Part shown: positions 1 to 8,863 of the stretch, piece by piece
Numbering within the stretch: the stretch's first letter is position 1
How the letters are laid out: each line of letters opens with the position of its first letter
Source of the DNA: Solirubrum puertoriconensis
Lineage (GTDB): Bacteria > Bacteroidota > Bacteroidia > Cytophagales > Hymenobacteraceae
Reading direction: 5' to 3'
DNA length: 64,000 nucleotides
Assembly: GCF_001483135.1 (NCBI RefSeq)
Contig: NZ_LNAL01000008.1
Location: 372,001 to 436,000, forward strand
The notes under the pieces: generated by a model
Databases searched by the model: none
The model's input: only the letters and a program-made list of their open reading frames with translations
What the model was told of the DNA's origin: nothing
Program-made: the position numbers and the translations under genes

Positions 1-162
1 AGCCTCTTCCGCGTCGCCTTCTTCAAGCGCCGGGTTGGCCTCCAGCTCTTCTTTGATGCGCATTTCAAGCTCCGCCGTGGGGATTTGGAGGAGCTTGATA
101 AACTGTATTTGTTGGGGCGACAGCTTCTGCGAGAGAAGCTGTTTCATGTCTAGTCGTTGCAT
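1..162 (-). CDS. rpoN: RNA polymerase sigma-54 factor RpoN, N-terminal part (gene runs off the left edge)
   Basis: Reading leftward from the ATG at 162, the 54 visible codons give MQRLDMKQLLSQKLSPQQIQ followed by FIKLLQIPTAELEMRIKEEL and an acidic stretch beginning EANPALEE. This is the glutamine- and leucine-rich region I of sigma-54, which contacts the AAA+ activator and holds the polymerase closed. The remainder (core-binding region, HTH, RpoN box) lies outside the window. Sigma-54 directs transcription from -24/-12 promoters. A matching enhancer-binding protein is encoded at 36968-39061 in this window. The family call rests on sequence pattern recognition of the N-terminus only. Confidence 0.85.
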   Translation of the reverse strand, partial: MQRLDMKQLLSQKLSPQQIQFIKLLQIPTAELEMRIKEELEANPALEEGDAEEA

Positions 163-283
163 AACTCGGTACGCGTGCTTCCGCTGCCGTAGGAGGGTGC
201 GGCTTCTGCCAAAGATAGCCTTTTGTGTACTTGAGTAGCACGCCAAAGGTTGGTGCGAAATGCGGCTTACGAACCGTCGAAAT

Positions 284-398
284 GTAGCGCCGACGCTGCA
301 GTCCACGTCCGCTAAGGGTAACCTTAGCCATCTGCGCCCAGGAAGCACGAGTAGGAGGAAAGGCTATCCGGAGACGCGGCCTGCAGCGTCGGCGCTAC
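284..398. repeat. Inverted-repeat element in the rpoN-asnS intergenic region
   Basis: The gene-free stretch 163-482 holds a perfect 18-bp inverted repeat, GTAGCGCCGACGCTGCAG at 284-301 and its complement at 381-398, separated by 79 bp. Similarity continues inward with mismatches for about ten more bases. The spacer contains a second small dyad, GCTAAGG-GTAA-CCTTAGC, at 311-328. This looks like a small non-coding mobile or REP-type element rather than a simple terminator. No second copy was seen in the window. The two short reading frames crossing it show no protein-like sequence. Confidence 0.6.
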
Positions 399-450
399 CG
401 CTCGCGACAACAATTGTGCAGGCAAACGCGGACTGAAGTGCGCGCTCCTG

Positions 451-458
451 TATTTTTG
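451..458 (+). promoter_or_regulatory. Bacteroidota -7 promoter element of asnS
   Basis: TATTTTTG matches the Bacteroidota primary-sigma -7 consensus TAnnTTTG. It lies 24 bp before the ATG at 483, which implies a short leader and excludes the upstream in-frame TTG at 414 as the start of asnS. Confidence 0.6.
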
Positions 459-482
459 CCGGCTCATCTCATTGCCAACACA

Positions 483-1877
483 ATGTCCGTCAGAAGATCA
501 AGCGTAGAGGCACTGCTGGCTAGCCAAGAGCTAGACCGCGAAGTGCTCGTGAAAGGCTGGGTACGCACCCGCCGCGGCAACAAATACGTGCAGTTTATTG
601 CCGTGAACGACGGCTCCACGATTAATAACCTGCAGGTTGTAGCCGACGCTGAGAAGTTTCCGGAGGAAACGCTGAAGGACGTGGCCACCGGCGCCTGCGT
701 AGCCGTGCGCGGCACCTTGGTAGCCTCGCAGGGCAAGGGCCAGTCGGTTGAAATTCAGGCTTCGGAAATTGAAGTGCTGGGCAAAGCCGACCCCGAAACC
801 TACCCGCTCCAGAAGAAAGGCCACTCGCTCGAGTTCCTGCGCGAAATTGCGCACCTGCGCCCCCGCACCAACACCTTCGGGGCGGTGCTGCGCCTGCGCC
901 ACGCGCTGGCTTTTGCGGTGCACCAGTACTTTAACGACCGTGGCTTTTTCTACGTGCACACGCCCATCATCACCGGCTCCGATGCCGAGGGTGCCGGCCA
1001 GATGTTCCGCGTAACCACGCTCCCCGACCAAAATCCGCCGCTCAACGAGCAGGGCCAGGTAGATTATAAGGAAGACTTCTTCGGCAAGGCCACCAACCTC
1101 ACGGTTTCGGGCCAGCTCGAGGGCGAGGTGGCCGCCATGGCCCTGGGTAAGGTGTACACCTTCGGCCCCACGTTCCGCGCCGAGAACAGCAACACGGCCC
1201 GCCACCTAGCCGAGTTCTGGATGATTGAGCCGGAAATGGCCTTCTACGAGCTCGAAGACAACATGGGCCTGGCCGAGGACTTCCTGAAGTACCTCGTGCG
1301 CTACGCCCTCGAGAAGTGCCCCGCCGACCTGCAGTTCCTCAACGACCAGTACGACAAGGAGCTCCTAGGTCGGTTGCAGTTCATCATCGACAACGACTTC
1401 CAGCGCCTGACCTACACCGAGGCCGTGGAAATCCTGAAGTCGGCCAAGCAAAAGTTCGAATTCCCGGTGGATTGGGGCACCGACCTGCAGTCGGAACACG
1501 AGCGCTACCTGGTGGAGAAGCACTTCGAGAAGCCCGTAATCCTGACGAACTACCCGAAGGACATCAAGGCCTTCTACATGAAGCTCGACGAGGACGGCCG
1601 CACCGTGCGGGCCATGGATGTGCTGTTTCCCGGCATCGGCGAAATCATCGGTGGCTCGCAGCGCGAGGAAAACCTGGAGAAGCTGCAGCAGCGAATGCAG
1701 GAAATGCACGTGCCCGAAGAGGAGCTGTGGTGGTACCTCGATCTGCGCCGCTTCGGCTCAGCCCCGCACTCGGGCTTCGGCCTGGGCTTCGAGCGCCTGG
1801 TGCTGTTCGTAACGGGTATGGCCAACATCCGCGACGTGATTCCCTTCCCGCGCTTCCCGAAGAACGCGGAGTTTTAA
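483..1877 (+). CDS. asnS: Asparagine--tRNA ligase
   Basis: Class IIb aminoacyl-tRNA synthetase that activates asparagine with ATP and charges tRNA-Asn in the cytoplasm. From the ATG at 483 the product has 464 residues, the usual AsnRS length. It begins with an OB-fold anticodon-binding domain ([20 protein letters not shown]), followed by the class II core. Motif 2 is seen as [20 protein letters not shown] and motif 3 as the C-terminal [12 protein letters not shown]. The insertion between catalytic motifs is typical of bacterial and eukaryotic AsnRS. The start at 483 is preferred because the -7 promoter box lies at 451-458, so a start at TTG 414 would precede transcription. Stands alone, followed by a bidirectional hairpin. 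Confidence 0.95.
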   Translation: MSVRRSSVEALLASQELDREVLVKGWVRTRRGNKYVQFIAVNDGSTINNLQVVADAEKFPEETLKDVATGACVAVRGTLVASQGKGQSVEIQASEIEVLGKADPETYPLQKKGHSLEFLREIAHLRPRTNTFGAVLRLRHALAFAVHQYFNDRGFFYVHTPIITGSDAEGAGQMFRVTTLPDQNPPLNEQGQVDYKEDFFGKATNLTVSGQLEGEVAAMALGKVYTFGPTFRAENSNTARHLAEFWMIEPEMAFYELEDNMGLAEDFLKYLVRYALEKCPADLQFLNDQYDKELLGRLQFIIDNDFQRLTYTEAVEILKSAKQKFEFPVDWGTDLQSEHERYLVEKHFEKPVILTNYPKDIKAFYMKLDEDGRTVRAMDVLFPGIGEIIGGSQREENLEKLQQRMQEMHVPEEELWWYLDLRRFGSAPHSGFGLGFERLVLFVTGMANIRDVIPFPRFPKNAEF

Positions 1878-1898
1878 GTGGGTCCAAACTTTACATGA

Positions 1899-1928
1899 AA
1901 AAGCCAGCACTGCAGGGTGCTGGCTTTT
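1899..1928. terminator. Bidirectional terminator between asnS and the convergent exported gene
   Basis: Twelve-base arms AAAAGCCAGCAC and GTGCTGGCTTTT flank a six-base loop. The A-run and T-run make it usable in both directions, as expected between convergent genes. Confidence 0.8.
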
Positions 1929-1931
1929 CGT

Positions 1932-2369
1932 TTACAGGAAGGTCAAAACGGCCTTTTCATAGAGGTTCGCGAATCTGTCGGGCTTGTTGCGGGAACAGAG
2001 ACTGGTGTACAGGTATGGGCTGACTTTCGGACCTGAATCGAAGATGCTTTTAGGCTTGGCATCGCGAAACCAACTGTAAATTAGGTATGAGCTATTTAGG
2101 GCGAAGTTGCTGCCGCAGTCTTCACCACGCCCGCTGCTGAATACGGAAACGGTGTCGGCCCGGAGGGTGCCTTTGTACAGGTGATTTACTCTGAACGTGT
2201 ACCGCGTAAGCCGCTCCGCTTGAGCTTTGCCGATAAGCGTGCCGGCGAAGATTATGTCGGACTGCTTATAGCCTTTGCGGATGCTAACATCAACACAGGA
2301 GCAGGCCCGGCCAACAAACGGGGTAGTCGCCAGCACAACTAGCAGCAGTAGGGTAAATACCTTATGCAT
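1932..2369 (-). CDS. Exported TIMP/NTR-like protein
   Basis: A 145-residue protein with a signal peptide (hydrophobic residues about 4-20) whose predicted mature N-terminus begins close to C-S-C. That Cys-x-Cys start, followed by SDIIFAGTLIG and a core of beta strands (YTFRVNHLYKGTL), resembles the netrin/TIMP-like OB fold found in some bacterial secreted proteins. In animal TIMPs the N-terminal Cys chelates the metalloprotease zinc. Whether this protein inhibits a protease is not known. Further cysteines (GEDCGS, LCSRN) could form disulfides. The alternative is a generic exported protein. No functional partner is adjacent; it is monocistronic and convergent with asnS. Confidence 0.6.
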   Translation of the reverse strand: MHKVFTLLLLVVLATTPFVGRACSCVDVSIRKGYKQSDIIFAGTLIGKAQAERLTRYTFRVNHLYKGTLRADTVSVFSSGRGEDCGSNFALNSSYLIYSWFRDAKPKSIFDSGPKVSPYLYTSLCSRNKPDRFANLYEKAVLTFL

Positions 2370-2434
2370 AACTCACTGAGGGATATCGGCCGCTAATATA
2401 GACTGTCGGCTATAAGCAGTATGCGCTCATTGGC

Positions 2435-2683
2435 TCAGCAATAATTCCGCAGCTCCTTATCGTCAACGGCTACTAGGTTATCCAGCCGCACCTCAAAACC
2501 ATCATCCAAGCGCAGGTACTCCACTTTGTCGCGGATGAACAGATCCTTGATGATGCCCTCGTAGGTGCTGGGCGGCGTGTCGGGCTCGGTGCGGTAGGTG
2601 AGGGTGCAGCGTTGGCCGGAGGTGGCGCGGGCTTCGAGCTCGTCGTAAAACGAGCAGCTGATGGGTTGGTATTTGGTTGACAT
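2435..2683 (-). CDS. Rof-like (Rho-binding antiterminator family) protein
   Basis: This 82-residue cytoplasmic protein begins MSTKYQPISCSFYDELE, closely resembling the start of E. coli Rof/YaeO (YQPINCDDYDNLE). It later has KVEYLRLDDGFEVRLDNLVA, matching the Rof segment that ends in LRLDKI. Rof is a small Sm-like protein that binds Rho and blocks its RNA-binding site. The call is to the family; whether this homologue binds Rho in Bacteroidota is not shown. No operon partner; the next gene is divergent. A CCTAGG lies at 2734-2739 in the shared upstream region. Confidence 0.7.
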   Translation of the reverse strand: MSTKYQPISCSFYDELEARATSGQRCTLTYRTEPDTPPSTYEGIIKDLFIRDKVEYLRLDDGFEVRLDNLVAVDDKELRNYC

Positions 2684-2784
2684 GGTGAAAACAGGCTAGT
2701 AGGAAGCATTATACGAAAACCGCTTAACCCCGACCTAGGTGGCTGCGTTGGAAATGCAGTTGCCCACCTTAGCCGCTTACTACC

Positions 2785-4446
2785 GTGCCCAATTCGCAGG
2801 AGTTTGACCTTGCCGCAGCCGATGCCCTGCACGACGAGGAGCTAAAAGCCTTTCCGGCTGCCGATACCGAAGTGCTGCTGATGCGCCGCCACGGCCAGTA
2901 CTACGCGTTTGCCGCCCACTGCCCGCACTACGGCGCGCCGCTCGCGAAAGGCAAGCTGGTAGGGGAGAAGCTGATTTGCCCTTGGCACCATGCCTGCTTT
3001 CGGGTGCCCGGCGGCCAGCTTTGCGAACCACCCGCCCTCGATAACTTGCCCAGCTACCCCGTGCGCGTGGCCGATGGCCGGGTGTATGTAACGCTGCCCG
3101 TGGCCACGCCCAAGGTGCCCGATTCACCCGAGAAAACACCTACGGCCGTTACCGGTGGCCAAGTGCCGCTGCCCACGGCCGAGGCCGAGCTAGACACCCG
3201 CACCTTCGTGATTGTAGGTGCCGGCCCGGCCGGTCAAATGGCCGCGCAAACCTTGCGTATAGAAGGCTTCACCGGCCGCGTGGTGCTCCTAGGTGCCGAT
3301 GCACAGCCACCTTACGACCGGACCAAGCTCAGCAAAGGCTACCTGGCCGGCAAGGCCACCGACGATACGCTGCCACTGCGCCCCGCCAATTTTTACGAGC
3401 GCTACGGCATCGAGCTGCAGCCCAACTGCCGCGTAACCAGCCTCGACCTAGGGAAGCGACAGGTAGTGCTCGATGGCGACCAAGCCCCCTTGCACTACGA
3501 CGCCCTGCTGCTCTGCCCCGGCAGCACACCCAGGTCGTTGCCCGCCAGCGTGCCCGGCCACGACCTAGGCGGCCTGTACCTGCTCCGCACCCACGCCGAT
3601 GCGCACCGCCTGCTAGAAGCCGCTGCCGATGCCAAAGAGGTGGTAGTGGTAGGCGGCAGCTTCATCGGCATGGAAGCCGCCGCGAGCTTGGCCGGCAAAG
3701 AAGGCCGCCAGATTACGGTAATAGCCCAGGAGCAAGAACCGTTCGAAAAAGTCCTAGGTCTGGAAATCGGCCGCATGTTCCGGGGGCTGCACGAACAGAA
3801 GGGTGTGCGGGTGCGCACCGGTCAGCAAGTAGCTGCAATTGAAGGCGACGCTGGCCAGGTAGTGGGCGTACAGCTGGCTTCGGGCGAGCAGCTGCCGGCC
3901 GATTTGGTGGTGCTCGGCATTGGCGTGCGGCCCGCCAGCGATTTTCTGCGCGAGGTGCTGCCACTCGAAAAAGATGGCGGCCTGCACACCAACGAATTTC
4001 TGCAGGTAACCGACCAGGTGTGGGCCGCCGGCGACGTAGCCTACCTAGGACTGCACCCCACCGGCGAGCTGGCTCGCATAGAACACTGGCGCGTGGCGCA
4101 GCAACAAGGGCGCACCGCGGCACTCAACATGCTGGGCCGAAAGCAGCCCTTTCAAAACGTGCCTTTCTTCTGGACGCAGCAGTACGGCAAGAGCTTGCGC
4201 TACGTTGGCCGCGCCGCCAAGCCCGACGAAATCATCTTCCACGGCAACGTGGCCGAGCAAAATTTTGTGGCCTTGTACGTGGCCGATGGCCAGATCAAAG
4301 CCGCGGCCGCCATGAATCGCGACCCCGACATAATCTGCCTCGAAGCCCTGATGGAGCTAAACGCCATGCCTGCGCCCGATGCCGTACGCGACAGTGCAAA
4401 TTGGGACGCAGTGCTGCGGCAGGCCCTAGGGGCTCAGCAGCAATAG
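2785..4446 (+). CDS. Rieske [2Fe-2S] domain fused to FAD-dependent NAD(P)H oxidoreductase (AIFM3-like)
   Basis: 553 residues starting at GTG. Residues 1-110 are a Rieske domain with Cys46-Pro-His48 and Cys65-Pro-Trp-His68 as cluster ligands. After a linker, a pyridine nucleotide-disulfide oxidoreductase unit follows. Its FAD Rossmann motif is VIVGAGPAGQMAA (about 145-157), its NAD-binding motif is VVVVGGSFIGMEAA, and the second FAD motif is VWAAGDVA. The C-terminal domain resembles the reductase C-terminus of ferredoxin/rubredoxin reductases. The order matches AIFM3-like proteins, which pass electrons between NAD(P)H, FAD and a 2Fe-2S centre. The electron acceptor is unknown. No redox-active disulfide was seen. 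It is a single gene, terminated by the hairpin at 4459-4487. Confidence 0.9.
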   Translation: MPNSQEFDLAAADALHDEELKAFPAADTEVLLMRRHGQYYAFAAHCPHYGAPLAKGKLVGEKLICPWHHACFRVPGGQLCEPPALDNLPSYPVRVADGRVYVTLPVATPKVPDSPEKTPTAVTGGQVPLPTAEAELDTRTFVIVGAGPAGQMAAQTLRIEGFTGRVVLLGADAQPPYDRTKLSKGYLAGKATDDTLPLRPANFYERYGIELQPNCRVTSLDLGKRQVVLDGDQAPLHYDALLLCPGSTPRSLPASVPGHDLGGLYLLRTHADAHRLLEAAADAKEVVVVGGSFIGMEAAASLAGKEGRQITVIAQEQEPFEKVLGLEIGRMFRGLHEQKGVRVRTGQQVAAIEGDAGQVVGVQLASGEQLPADLVVLGIGVRPASDFLREVLPLEKDGGLHTNEFLQVTDQVWAAGDVAYLGLHPTGELARIEHWRVAQQQGRTAALNMLGRKQPFQNVPFFWTQQYGKSLRYVGRAAKPDEIIFHGNVAEQNFVALYVADGQIKAAAAMNRDPDIICLEALMELNAMPAPDAVRDSANWDAVLRQALGAQQQ

Positions 4447-4458
4447 AGAGGCAATAAA

Positions 4459-4487
4459 AAGCCCCGCACCAGATAGGAGCGGGGCTT
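4459..4487. terminator. Terminator between convergent genes
   Basis: Arms AAGCCCCGC and GCGGGGCTT flank an 11-base loop, with an A-run on the left. It ends the Rieske oxidoreductase gene and the opposing exported gene. Confidence 0.75.
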
Positions 4488-4509
4488 CAATACTAAGAGG
4501 CAACTAAAC

Positions 4510-5010
4510 TTAGTGCTTGCCTTTGCCGTGACCCTTGCCGGGGTGGCCGCCGCCGTGCTTGCCATTGCCGTTGCCGGGGCCGCCGTAGCCGCCACCGCCG
4601 GGCACATTCACAATCACGCCGGGCTGCGAGGAGTAGCCGCGCATTTTCTTGGCTTGGCCCGGAGGCATGCCGTGCGGGTGGCCGTACTTGGCGCGGTGCT
4701 CAGTAACCTGTACCCACGGCGTAGCGCCCACGTAGTTAATCACTACCGGGTGGAAATTGGCCGGGTTGTACCCATTCAGCGAGCGGAGGCGCGTCCATTT
4801 GCCGCTGCGCTGCACAATGTAGTTCTGCTCGCGTACGTCGTAGTAGCCGCCGTACTCGGGTACGTAGTAGTATTGCTTACCGGCCGGTACGGCGGGGCCC
4901 CAACTCGGCGGGTTGATGTTGATGGTAACCTGCGCGTTGGCTTCGGTGAAAGCGCTGGCCGAGCCCAATAGGAGCAAGGCAGCAAACAAGGTCTTGGTGA
5001 GGCGTTGCAT
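4510..5010 (-). CDS. Exported protein with Gly/His/Lys-rich tail
   Basis: 166 residues with a signal peptide (about 1-27, ending in ANAQ). The middle has a proline/tyrosine-rich stretch (NINPPSWGPAVPAG, YYYVPEYGGYYDV). The tail, from about residue 120, is very rich in glycine, histidine and lysine (GNGKHGGGHPGKGHGKGKH). The histidine-glycine tail could bind metal or associate with the envelope; that is inference. Short exported proteins with a similar YYVPEYGGYYD pattern are common hypothetical proteins in Bacteroidota. Monocistronic. The upstream region holds a CCTAGG at 5047-5052. Confidence 0.7.
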   Translation of the reverse strand: MQRLTKTLFAALLLLGSASAFTEANAQVTININPPSWGPAVPAGKQYYYVPEYGGYYDVREQNYIVQRSGKWTRLRSLNGYNPANFHPVVINYVGATPWVQVTEHRAKYGHPHGMPPGQAKKMRGYSSQPGVIVNVPGGGGYGGPGNGNGKHGGGHPGKGHGKGKH

Positions 5011-5236
5011 AACGCGATAATCTTATGATGGGGAGAAGTAGCAGCACCTAGGCAAGAACAAGGCCAAACCAGGGCGGCACTTGTGCGTAGGCTTACCTAC
5101 GAAGATACCACCGCGCACCTAATAGGCCCGAACGAAAAGCCTGGGTAGGCGGTTTAATACTATTGCATTCGCTTGCTGTGGCTAAAGCCGCTGGCAAATA
5201 AGCTATTCGGAGTAGCCAGCAGGCGGGCATTTCACG

Positions 5237-5244
5237 TATTTTTG
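5237..5244 (+). promoter_or_regulatory. Bacteroidota -7 promoter element of uvrA
   Basis: TATTTTTG matches TAnnTTTG exactly and ends 23 bp before the uvrA ATG. No SOS-type operator was recognised near it. Confidence 0.6.
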
Positions 5245-5267
5245 CGGGCTTATCTGCTACGCACTGC

Positions 5268-8200
5268 ATGGCTAAGAAAAAATCGGCGGCTGCGTCCGCT
5301 GCGGTTGCTCCGGCTTCGGCCCCCACGTCAGCGGCTACGGCGGCTGCGGATGTTTCTGTTGCGACGCTCGATGCCGCCTTGCCGGTAGGCGCCAACGGCT
5401 CGGCTTACCACTCGTCGGCAGCTACCATCGAGGCGCCCTTTATTGAGGTGTACGGCGCGCGCGAGCACAACCTCAAGAACGTGTCGGTGCAGATACCGCG
5501 CGGCAAGCTGGTGGTGTTCACGGGCATTTCGGGCTCGGGCAAGTCGTCGTTGGCGTTCGATACCATTTACGCCGAGGGCCAGCGCCGCTACATGGAGACG
5601 TTCTCGGCCTATGCCCGCTCCTTTATGGGCGGCCTGGAGCGCCCCGATGTCGATAAGATCGAAGGCCTGTCGCCGGTTATCAGCATCGAGCAAAAGACGA
5701 CCTCGCGCAACCCCCGCTCCACGGTGGGCACCATCACCGAGATTTACGACTTTCTGCGCCTGTTCTACGCCCGCACGGCCGAGGCCTTCAGCTACGTAAC
5801 GGGTAAGAAGATGATCCGGCAGTCGGACGACCAGATCATCAACTACATCCTCAAGCACTTCGACGGGCGCAAGCTGGTGGTGCTGGCGCCCATCGTGAAA
5901 GGCCGCAAGGGCCACTACCGCGAGCTGTTTCAGCAAGTGGCCAAGCTGGGCTTTACCAAAGTGCGCGTCGATGGCGAGCTGCTCGACATCACGCCCAAAA
6001 TGCAGCTCGACCGCTACAAGATTCACGACATCGAAATCGTGATTGACCGGCTGGTGGTGAAGGAAGACGACCGGTTCCGCTTGTCAGGCTCCATGCAGTC
6101 GGCCCTGACGCACGGCAAGGGCACCGCCCTGGTGCTCGATACCGAGGCCAACAAAACGCAGTTCTTCTCGCGCTTTCTGATGGACCCGGCCACCGGCATT
6201 GCCTACGACGACCCGGCGCCCAATACCTTCTCCTTCAACTCGCCCTATGGTGCTTGCCCCACGTGCAACGGCCTAGGTGAGATTCAGCGCATTACCGAGG
6301 AAACCGTAATGCCCGACCCCAAGCTGAGCATCAGCCGCGGCGGCATTGCGCCCCTGGGCGAGTACCGCGACATTTGGATCTTCCAGCAGCTCAACCTCAT
6401 TCTCAAAAAGAATAAGGCCTCGCTCACCACGCCCATTGAGAAGCTGCCGCGCGAGCTGGTGGAGCGCCTGCTGCACGGCATGCCCGAGGTGGAGGACGAA
6501 GACGACAAAAAGAAAGGCACCTACACCGAGCCGTTCGAGGGCATTATCCCATTTCTGCAGCGGCAGATGGATTCCGACTCGGAGAACATCCGGGAGTGGA
6601 TTCAGCAGTACACCCAGGCTGTGGAGTGCCCCGAGTGCCAGGGCTACCGCCTCAAGAAAGAGTCGCTGCACTTCAAAATCGACCAAAAGCACATCGGCGA
6701 GCTATCTGTCATGGACATTGGCGAGCTGAGCCGCTGGTTTGAAGGCCTCGAGGAACGCCTTTCCGAGCGCCAGAACATGATTGCGCGCGAGCTGCTGAAG
6801 GAAATTCGCAAGCGCATCGGCTTTTTGCTCGAGGTAGGCTTGGAGTACCTGAACCTGCACCGTTCGGTGCGCACGCTGTCGGGCGGCGAGTCGCAGCGCA
6901 TTCGTTTGGCTACCCAAATTGGTACCCAGCTGGTGGGTGTGCTCTACATCATGGATGAGCCCAGCATTGGCCTGCACCAGCGCGACAACGAACGCCTTAT
7001 CAATGCCCTTAAGCACCTGCGCGACCTAGGCAACTCGGTGATTGTAGTGGAGCACGACAAGGACATGATCATTCATGCCGACCACGTGCTCGATATTGGT
7101 CCCGGCGCGGGCATCCACGGCGGGCACGTTGTGGCCGAAGGCGAGCCCGACGCTTTCTTGCGCAGCGGCTCGCTCACGGCGCAATACCTCAGCGGCGAAA
7201 AGCACATTGAGCTCCGCAAAAAAAAGCGCGAAGGCGAAGGCAAAGAGCTGGTGCTGAAAGGTGCCAAGGGCCACAACCTGAAGAACGTAACCCTGAAAGT
7301 GCCCCTAGGTAAGCTGGTAGCCGTTACGGGCGTGTCGGGTTCGGGCAAGTCGTCGCTCATCCACGATACCTTGTACCCCATCCTCAACCGCCACTTCTTC
7401 AACGCCAAGCGCGAGCCGCTGCCTTTCAGCAGCATCGAGGGTCTGGAGCACATCGATAAAGTGATTGAGGTAGACCAGTCGCCGATTGGCCGCACGCCGC
7501 GCTCCAACCCGGCTACGTACACCGGCGTGTTCACCGAAATTCGCCAGCTGTTCTCGTCGCTGCCCGAGGCCAAGATTCGGGGCTACGGGCCGGGCCGTTT
7601 TTCCTTCAATGTGAAGGGCGGCCGCTGCGAAACCTGCGAGGGCGCGGGCTTGCGCACCATCGAGATGAACTTCTTGCCCGATGTGCACGTGCAGTGCGAA
7701 ACCTGCAAGGGCCGCCGCTACAACCGCGAAACGCTTGAGGTGCGCTTCAAGGGCAAAAGCATTACCGATGTGCTCGACATGACCATTGAGAAGGCCGTGG
7801 AGTACTTCGAGAATCAGCCTCGCATCTTGCGCAAGATCAAGACGTTGGCCGATGTAGGCCTGGGCTACATCACCCTAGGTCAGCAGGCTACCACGCTGAG
7901 CGGGGGCGAGGCTCAGCGCGTGAAGCTGGCTACCGAGCTTAGCAAGAAGGACACCGGCAAGACGTTCTACATTCTCGACGAGCCCACCACCGGCCTGCAC
8001 TTCGAGGACATCCGCCACCTGTCGGATGTGCTGCAGAAGCTGGCCGACAAAGGCAACTCGGTACTCATCATCGAGCACAACCTCGACCTGATTAAGGTAG
8101 CCGACCACATCATCGACCTAGGGCCCGAGGGCGGCGCTGGCGGCGGTACCATTGTGGCCCAAGGCACGCCCGAGCAGGTGGCCAAAGCCAAAAAGAGCCA

Positions 8201-8273
8201 CACGGCGCGCTTTTTGGCCGAGGAACTGCGCGTAAGCAAATACGCCGAAGAGAAGCCCGACGCAGCCGCTTAG
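5268..8273 (+). CDS. uvrA: Excinuclease ABC subunit UvrA
   Basis: Damage-recognition ATPase of nucleotide excision repair; it forms a dimer, loads UvrB on lesions and leaves. The 1001 residues hold two ABC ATPase halves. Walker A is GISGSGKSS near residue 90 and GVSGSGKSS near 690. Signatures are [12 protein letters not shown] and [12 protein letters not shown]. Zinc-module cysteine pairs are seen at CPTCNG, CPECQG, CETCEG and CETCKG. The protein is longer than the usual 940-950 residues because of an Ala/Ser-rich N-terminal extension of about 60 residues before [14 protein letters not shown]; the start is supported by the promoter box at 5237-5244. Five CCTAGG sites fall in this gene, all encoding Leu-Gly. 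Monocistronic. Confidence 0.97.
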   Translation: MAKKKSAAASAAVAPASAPTSAATAAADVSVATLDAALPVGANGSAYHSSAATIEAPFIEVYGAREHNLKNVSVQIPRGKLVVFTGISGSGKSSLAFDTIYAEGQRRYMETFSAYARSFMGGLERPDVDKIEGLSPVISIEQKTTSRNPRSTVGTITEIYDFLRLFYARTAEAFSYVTGKKMIRQSDDQIINYILKHFDGRKLVVLAPIVKGRKGHYRELFQQVAKLGFTKVRVDGELLDITPKMQLDRYKIHDIEIVIDRLVVKEDDRFRLSGSMQSALTHGKGTALVLDTEANKTQFFSRFLMDPATGIAYDDPAPNTFSFNSPYGACPTCNGLGEIQRITEETVMPDPKLSISRGGIAPLGEYRDIWIFQQLNLILKKNKASLTTPIEKLPRELVERLLHGMPEVEDEDDKKKGTYTEPFEGIIPFLQRQMDSDSENIREWIQQYTQAVECPECQGYRLKKESLHFKIDQKHIGELSVMDIGELSRWFEGLEERLSERQNMIARELLKEIRKRIGFLLEVGLEYLNLHRSVRTLSGGESQRIRLATQIGTQLVGVLYIMDEPSIGLHQRDNERLINALKHLRDLGNSVIVVEHDKDMIIHADHVLDIGPGAGIHGGHVVAEGEPDAFLRSGSLTAQYLSGEKHIELRKKKREGEGKELVLKGAKGHNLKNVTLKVPLGKLVAVTGVSGSGKSSLIHDTLYPILNRHFFNAKREPLPFSSIEGLEHIDKVIEVDQSPIGRTPRSNPATYTGVFTEIRQLFSSLPEAKIRGYGPGRFSFNVKGGRCETCEGAGLRTIEMNFLPDVHVQCETCKGRRYNRETLEVRFKGKSITDVLDMTIEKAVEYFENQPRILRKIKTLADVGLGYITLGQQATTLSGGEAQRVKLATELSKKDTGKTFYILDEPTTGLHFEDIRHLSDVLQKLADKGNSVLIIEHNLDLIKVADHIIDLGPEGGAGGGTIVAQGTPEQVAKAKKSHTARFLAEELRVSKYAEEKPDAAA

Positions 8274-8312
8274 CCGGTAAAGGCACCTAGGTGCGCCACC
8301 GCCCCATAAACT

Positions 8313-8354
8313 GCCGCCTCGCCCAATGTTAAATTTTGGGCGGGGCGGCTTTTT
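8313..8354 (+). terminator. uvrA terminator
   Basis: Thirteen-base GC-rich arms (GCCGCCTCGCCCA and TGGGCGGGGCGGC, one mismatch) flank an AT-rich loop and are followed by five T. Confidence 0.8.
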
Positions 8355-8421
8355 GGGTTGCCTAAATATTACGCGCCGCTTATTTTGGGTGCTTCCATTC
8401 CTACCCACCCGCTAACCTATT

Positions 8422-8856
8422 GTGAAACATCTACTCTTCCCCGTCCTGTTGGCCGTTGCCATCATGAATGCTCCCGCCAAAGAAGCGCCCTCTAATGGTA
8501 CGAAATGGGAGGGCACCATCAGCAATGGCATGAAGGGCGACAAAATCAGCTTTGTGGTGTCGCCCGACGGCAAAAAGCTTTCCGACCTTACCTTTTCGGG
8601 CTATTGGCGCTGCAGCGGCAAGCTCGAGCAAACCACCGTGGGGCCCGATTCGGCCTTCAACATTGTGGGCGGCAAAGTAACCGGCGTAGCTGTCGATCCG
8701 CCCAACGGCGGCAGCACCGCGTGGCGCTTCGAAGTACAGGGCGAATTCAGCGGCAAAGCTGCGGCCAAAGGCACCTTCCGCATGAACATCAACAACCTAG
8801 GCTGCGACACCTACAAGCTGCAGTGGGCAGCCGCTCCTGTTGGCGTAGCTAAGTAA
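8422..8856 (+). CDS. Exported protein of unknown function
   Basis: 144 residues starting at GTG, with a signal peptide (MKHLLFPVLLAVAIMNAPA). The mature part looks all-beta, with alternating strands and glycine turns (KWEGTISNGMKGDKISFVV, LTFSGYWRCSG, GEFSGKAAAKGTFRMN). A pair of cysteines (WRCSG and LGCDT) may form a disulfide. This pattern suggests a small secreted beta-sandwich; no family was recognised. A TATTTTGG box about 40 bp upstream resembles the -7 element with one mismatch. Convergent with the RidA-like gene, only 7 bp apart. Confidence 0.7.
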   Translation: MKHLLFPVLLAVAIMNAPAKEAPSNGTKWEGTISNGMKGDKISFVVSPDGKKLSDLTFSGYWRCSGKLEQTTVGPDSAFNIVGGKVTGVAVDPPNGGSTAWRFEVQGEFSGKAAAKGTFRMNINNLGCDTYKLQWAAAPVGVAK

Positions 8857-8863
8857 GCAACAC

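Noticed and set aside
414-482. TTG at 414 as start of asnS
   Set aside because: The -7 promoter element lies at 451-458, downstream of this codon, and the added residues are not AsnRS-like.
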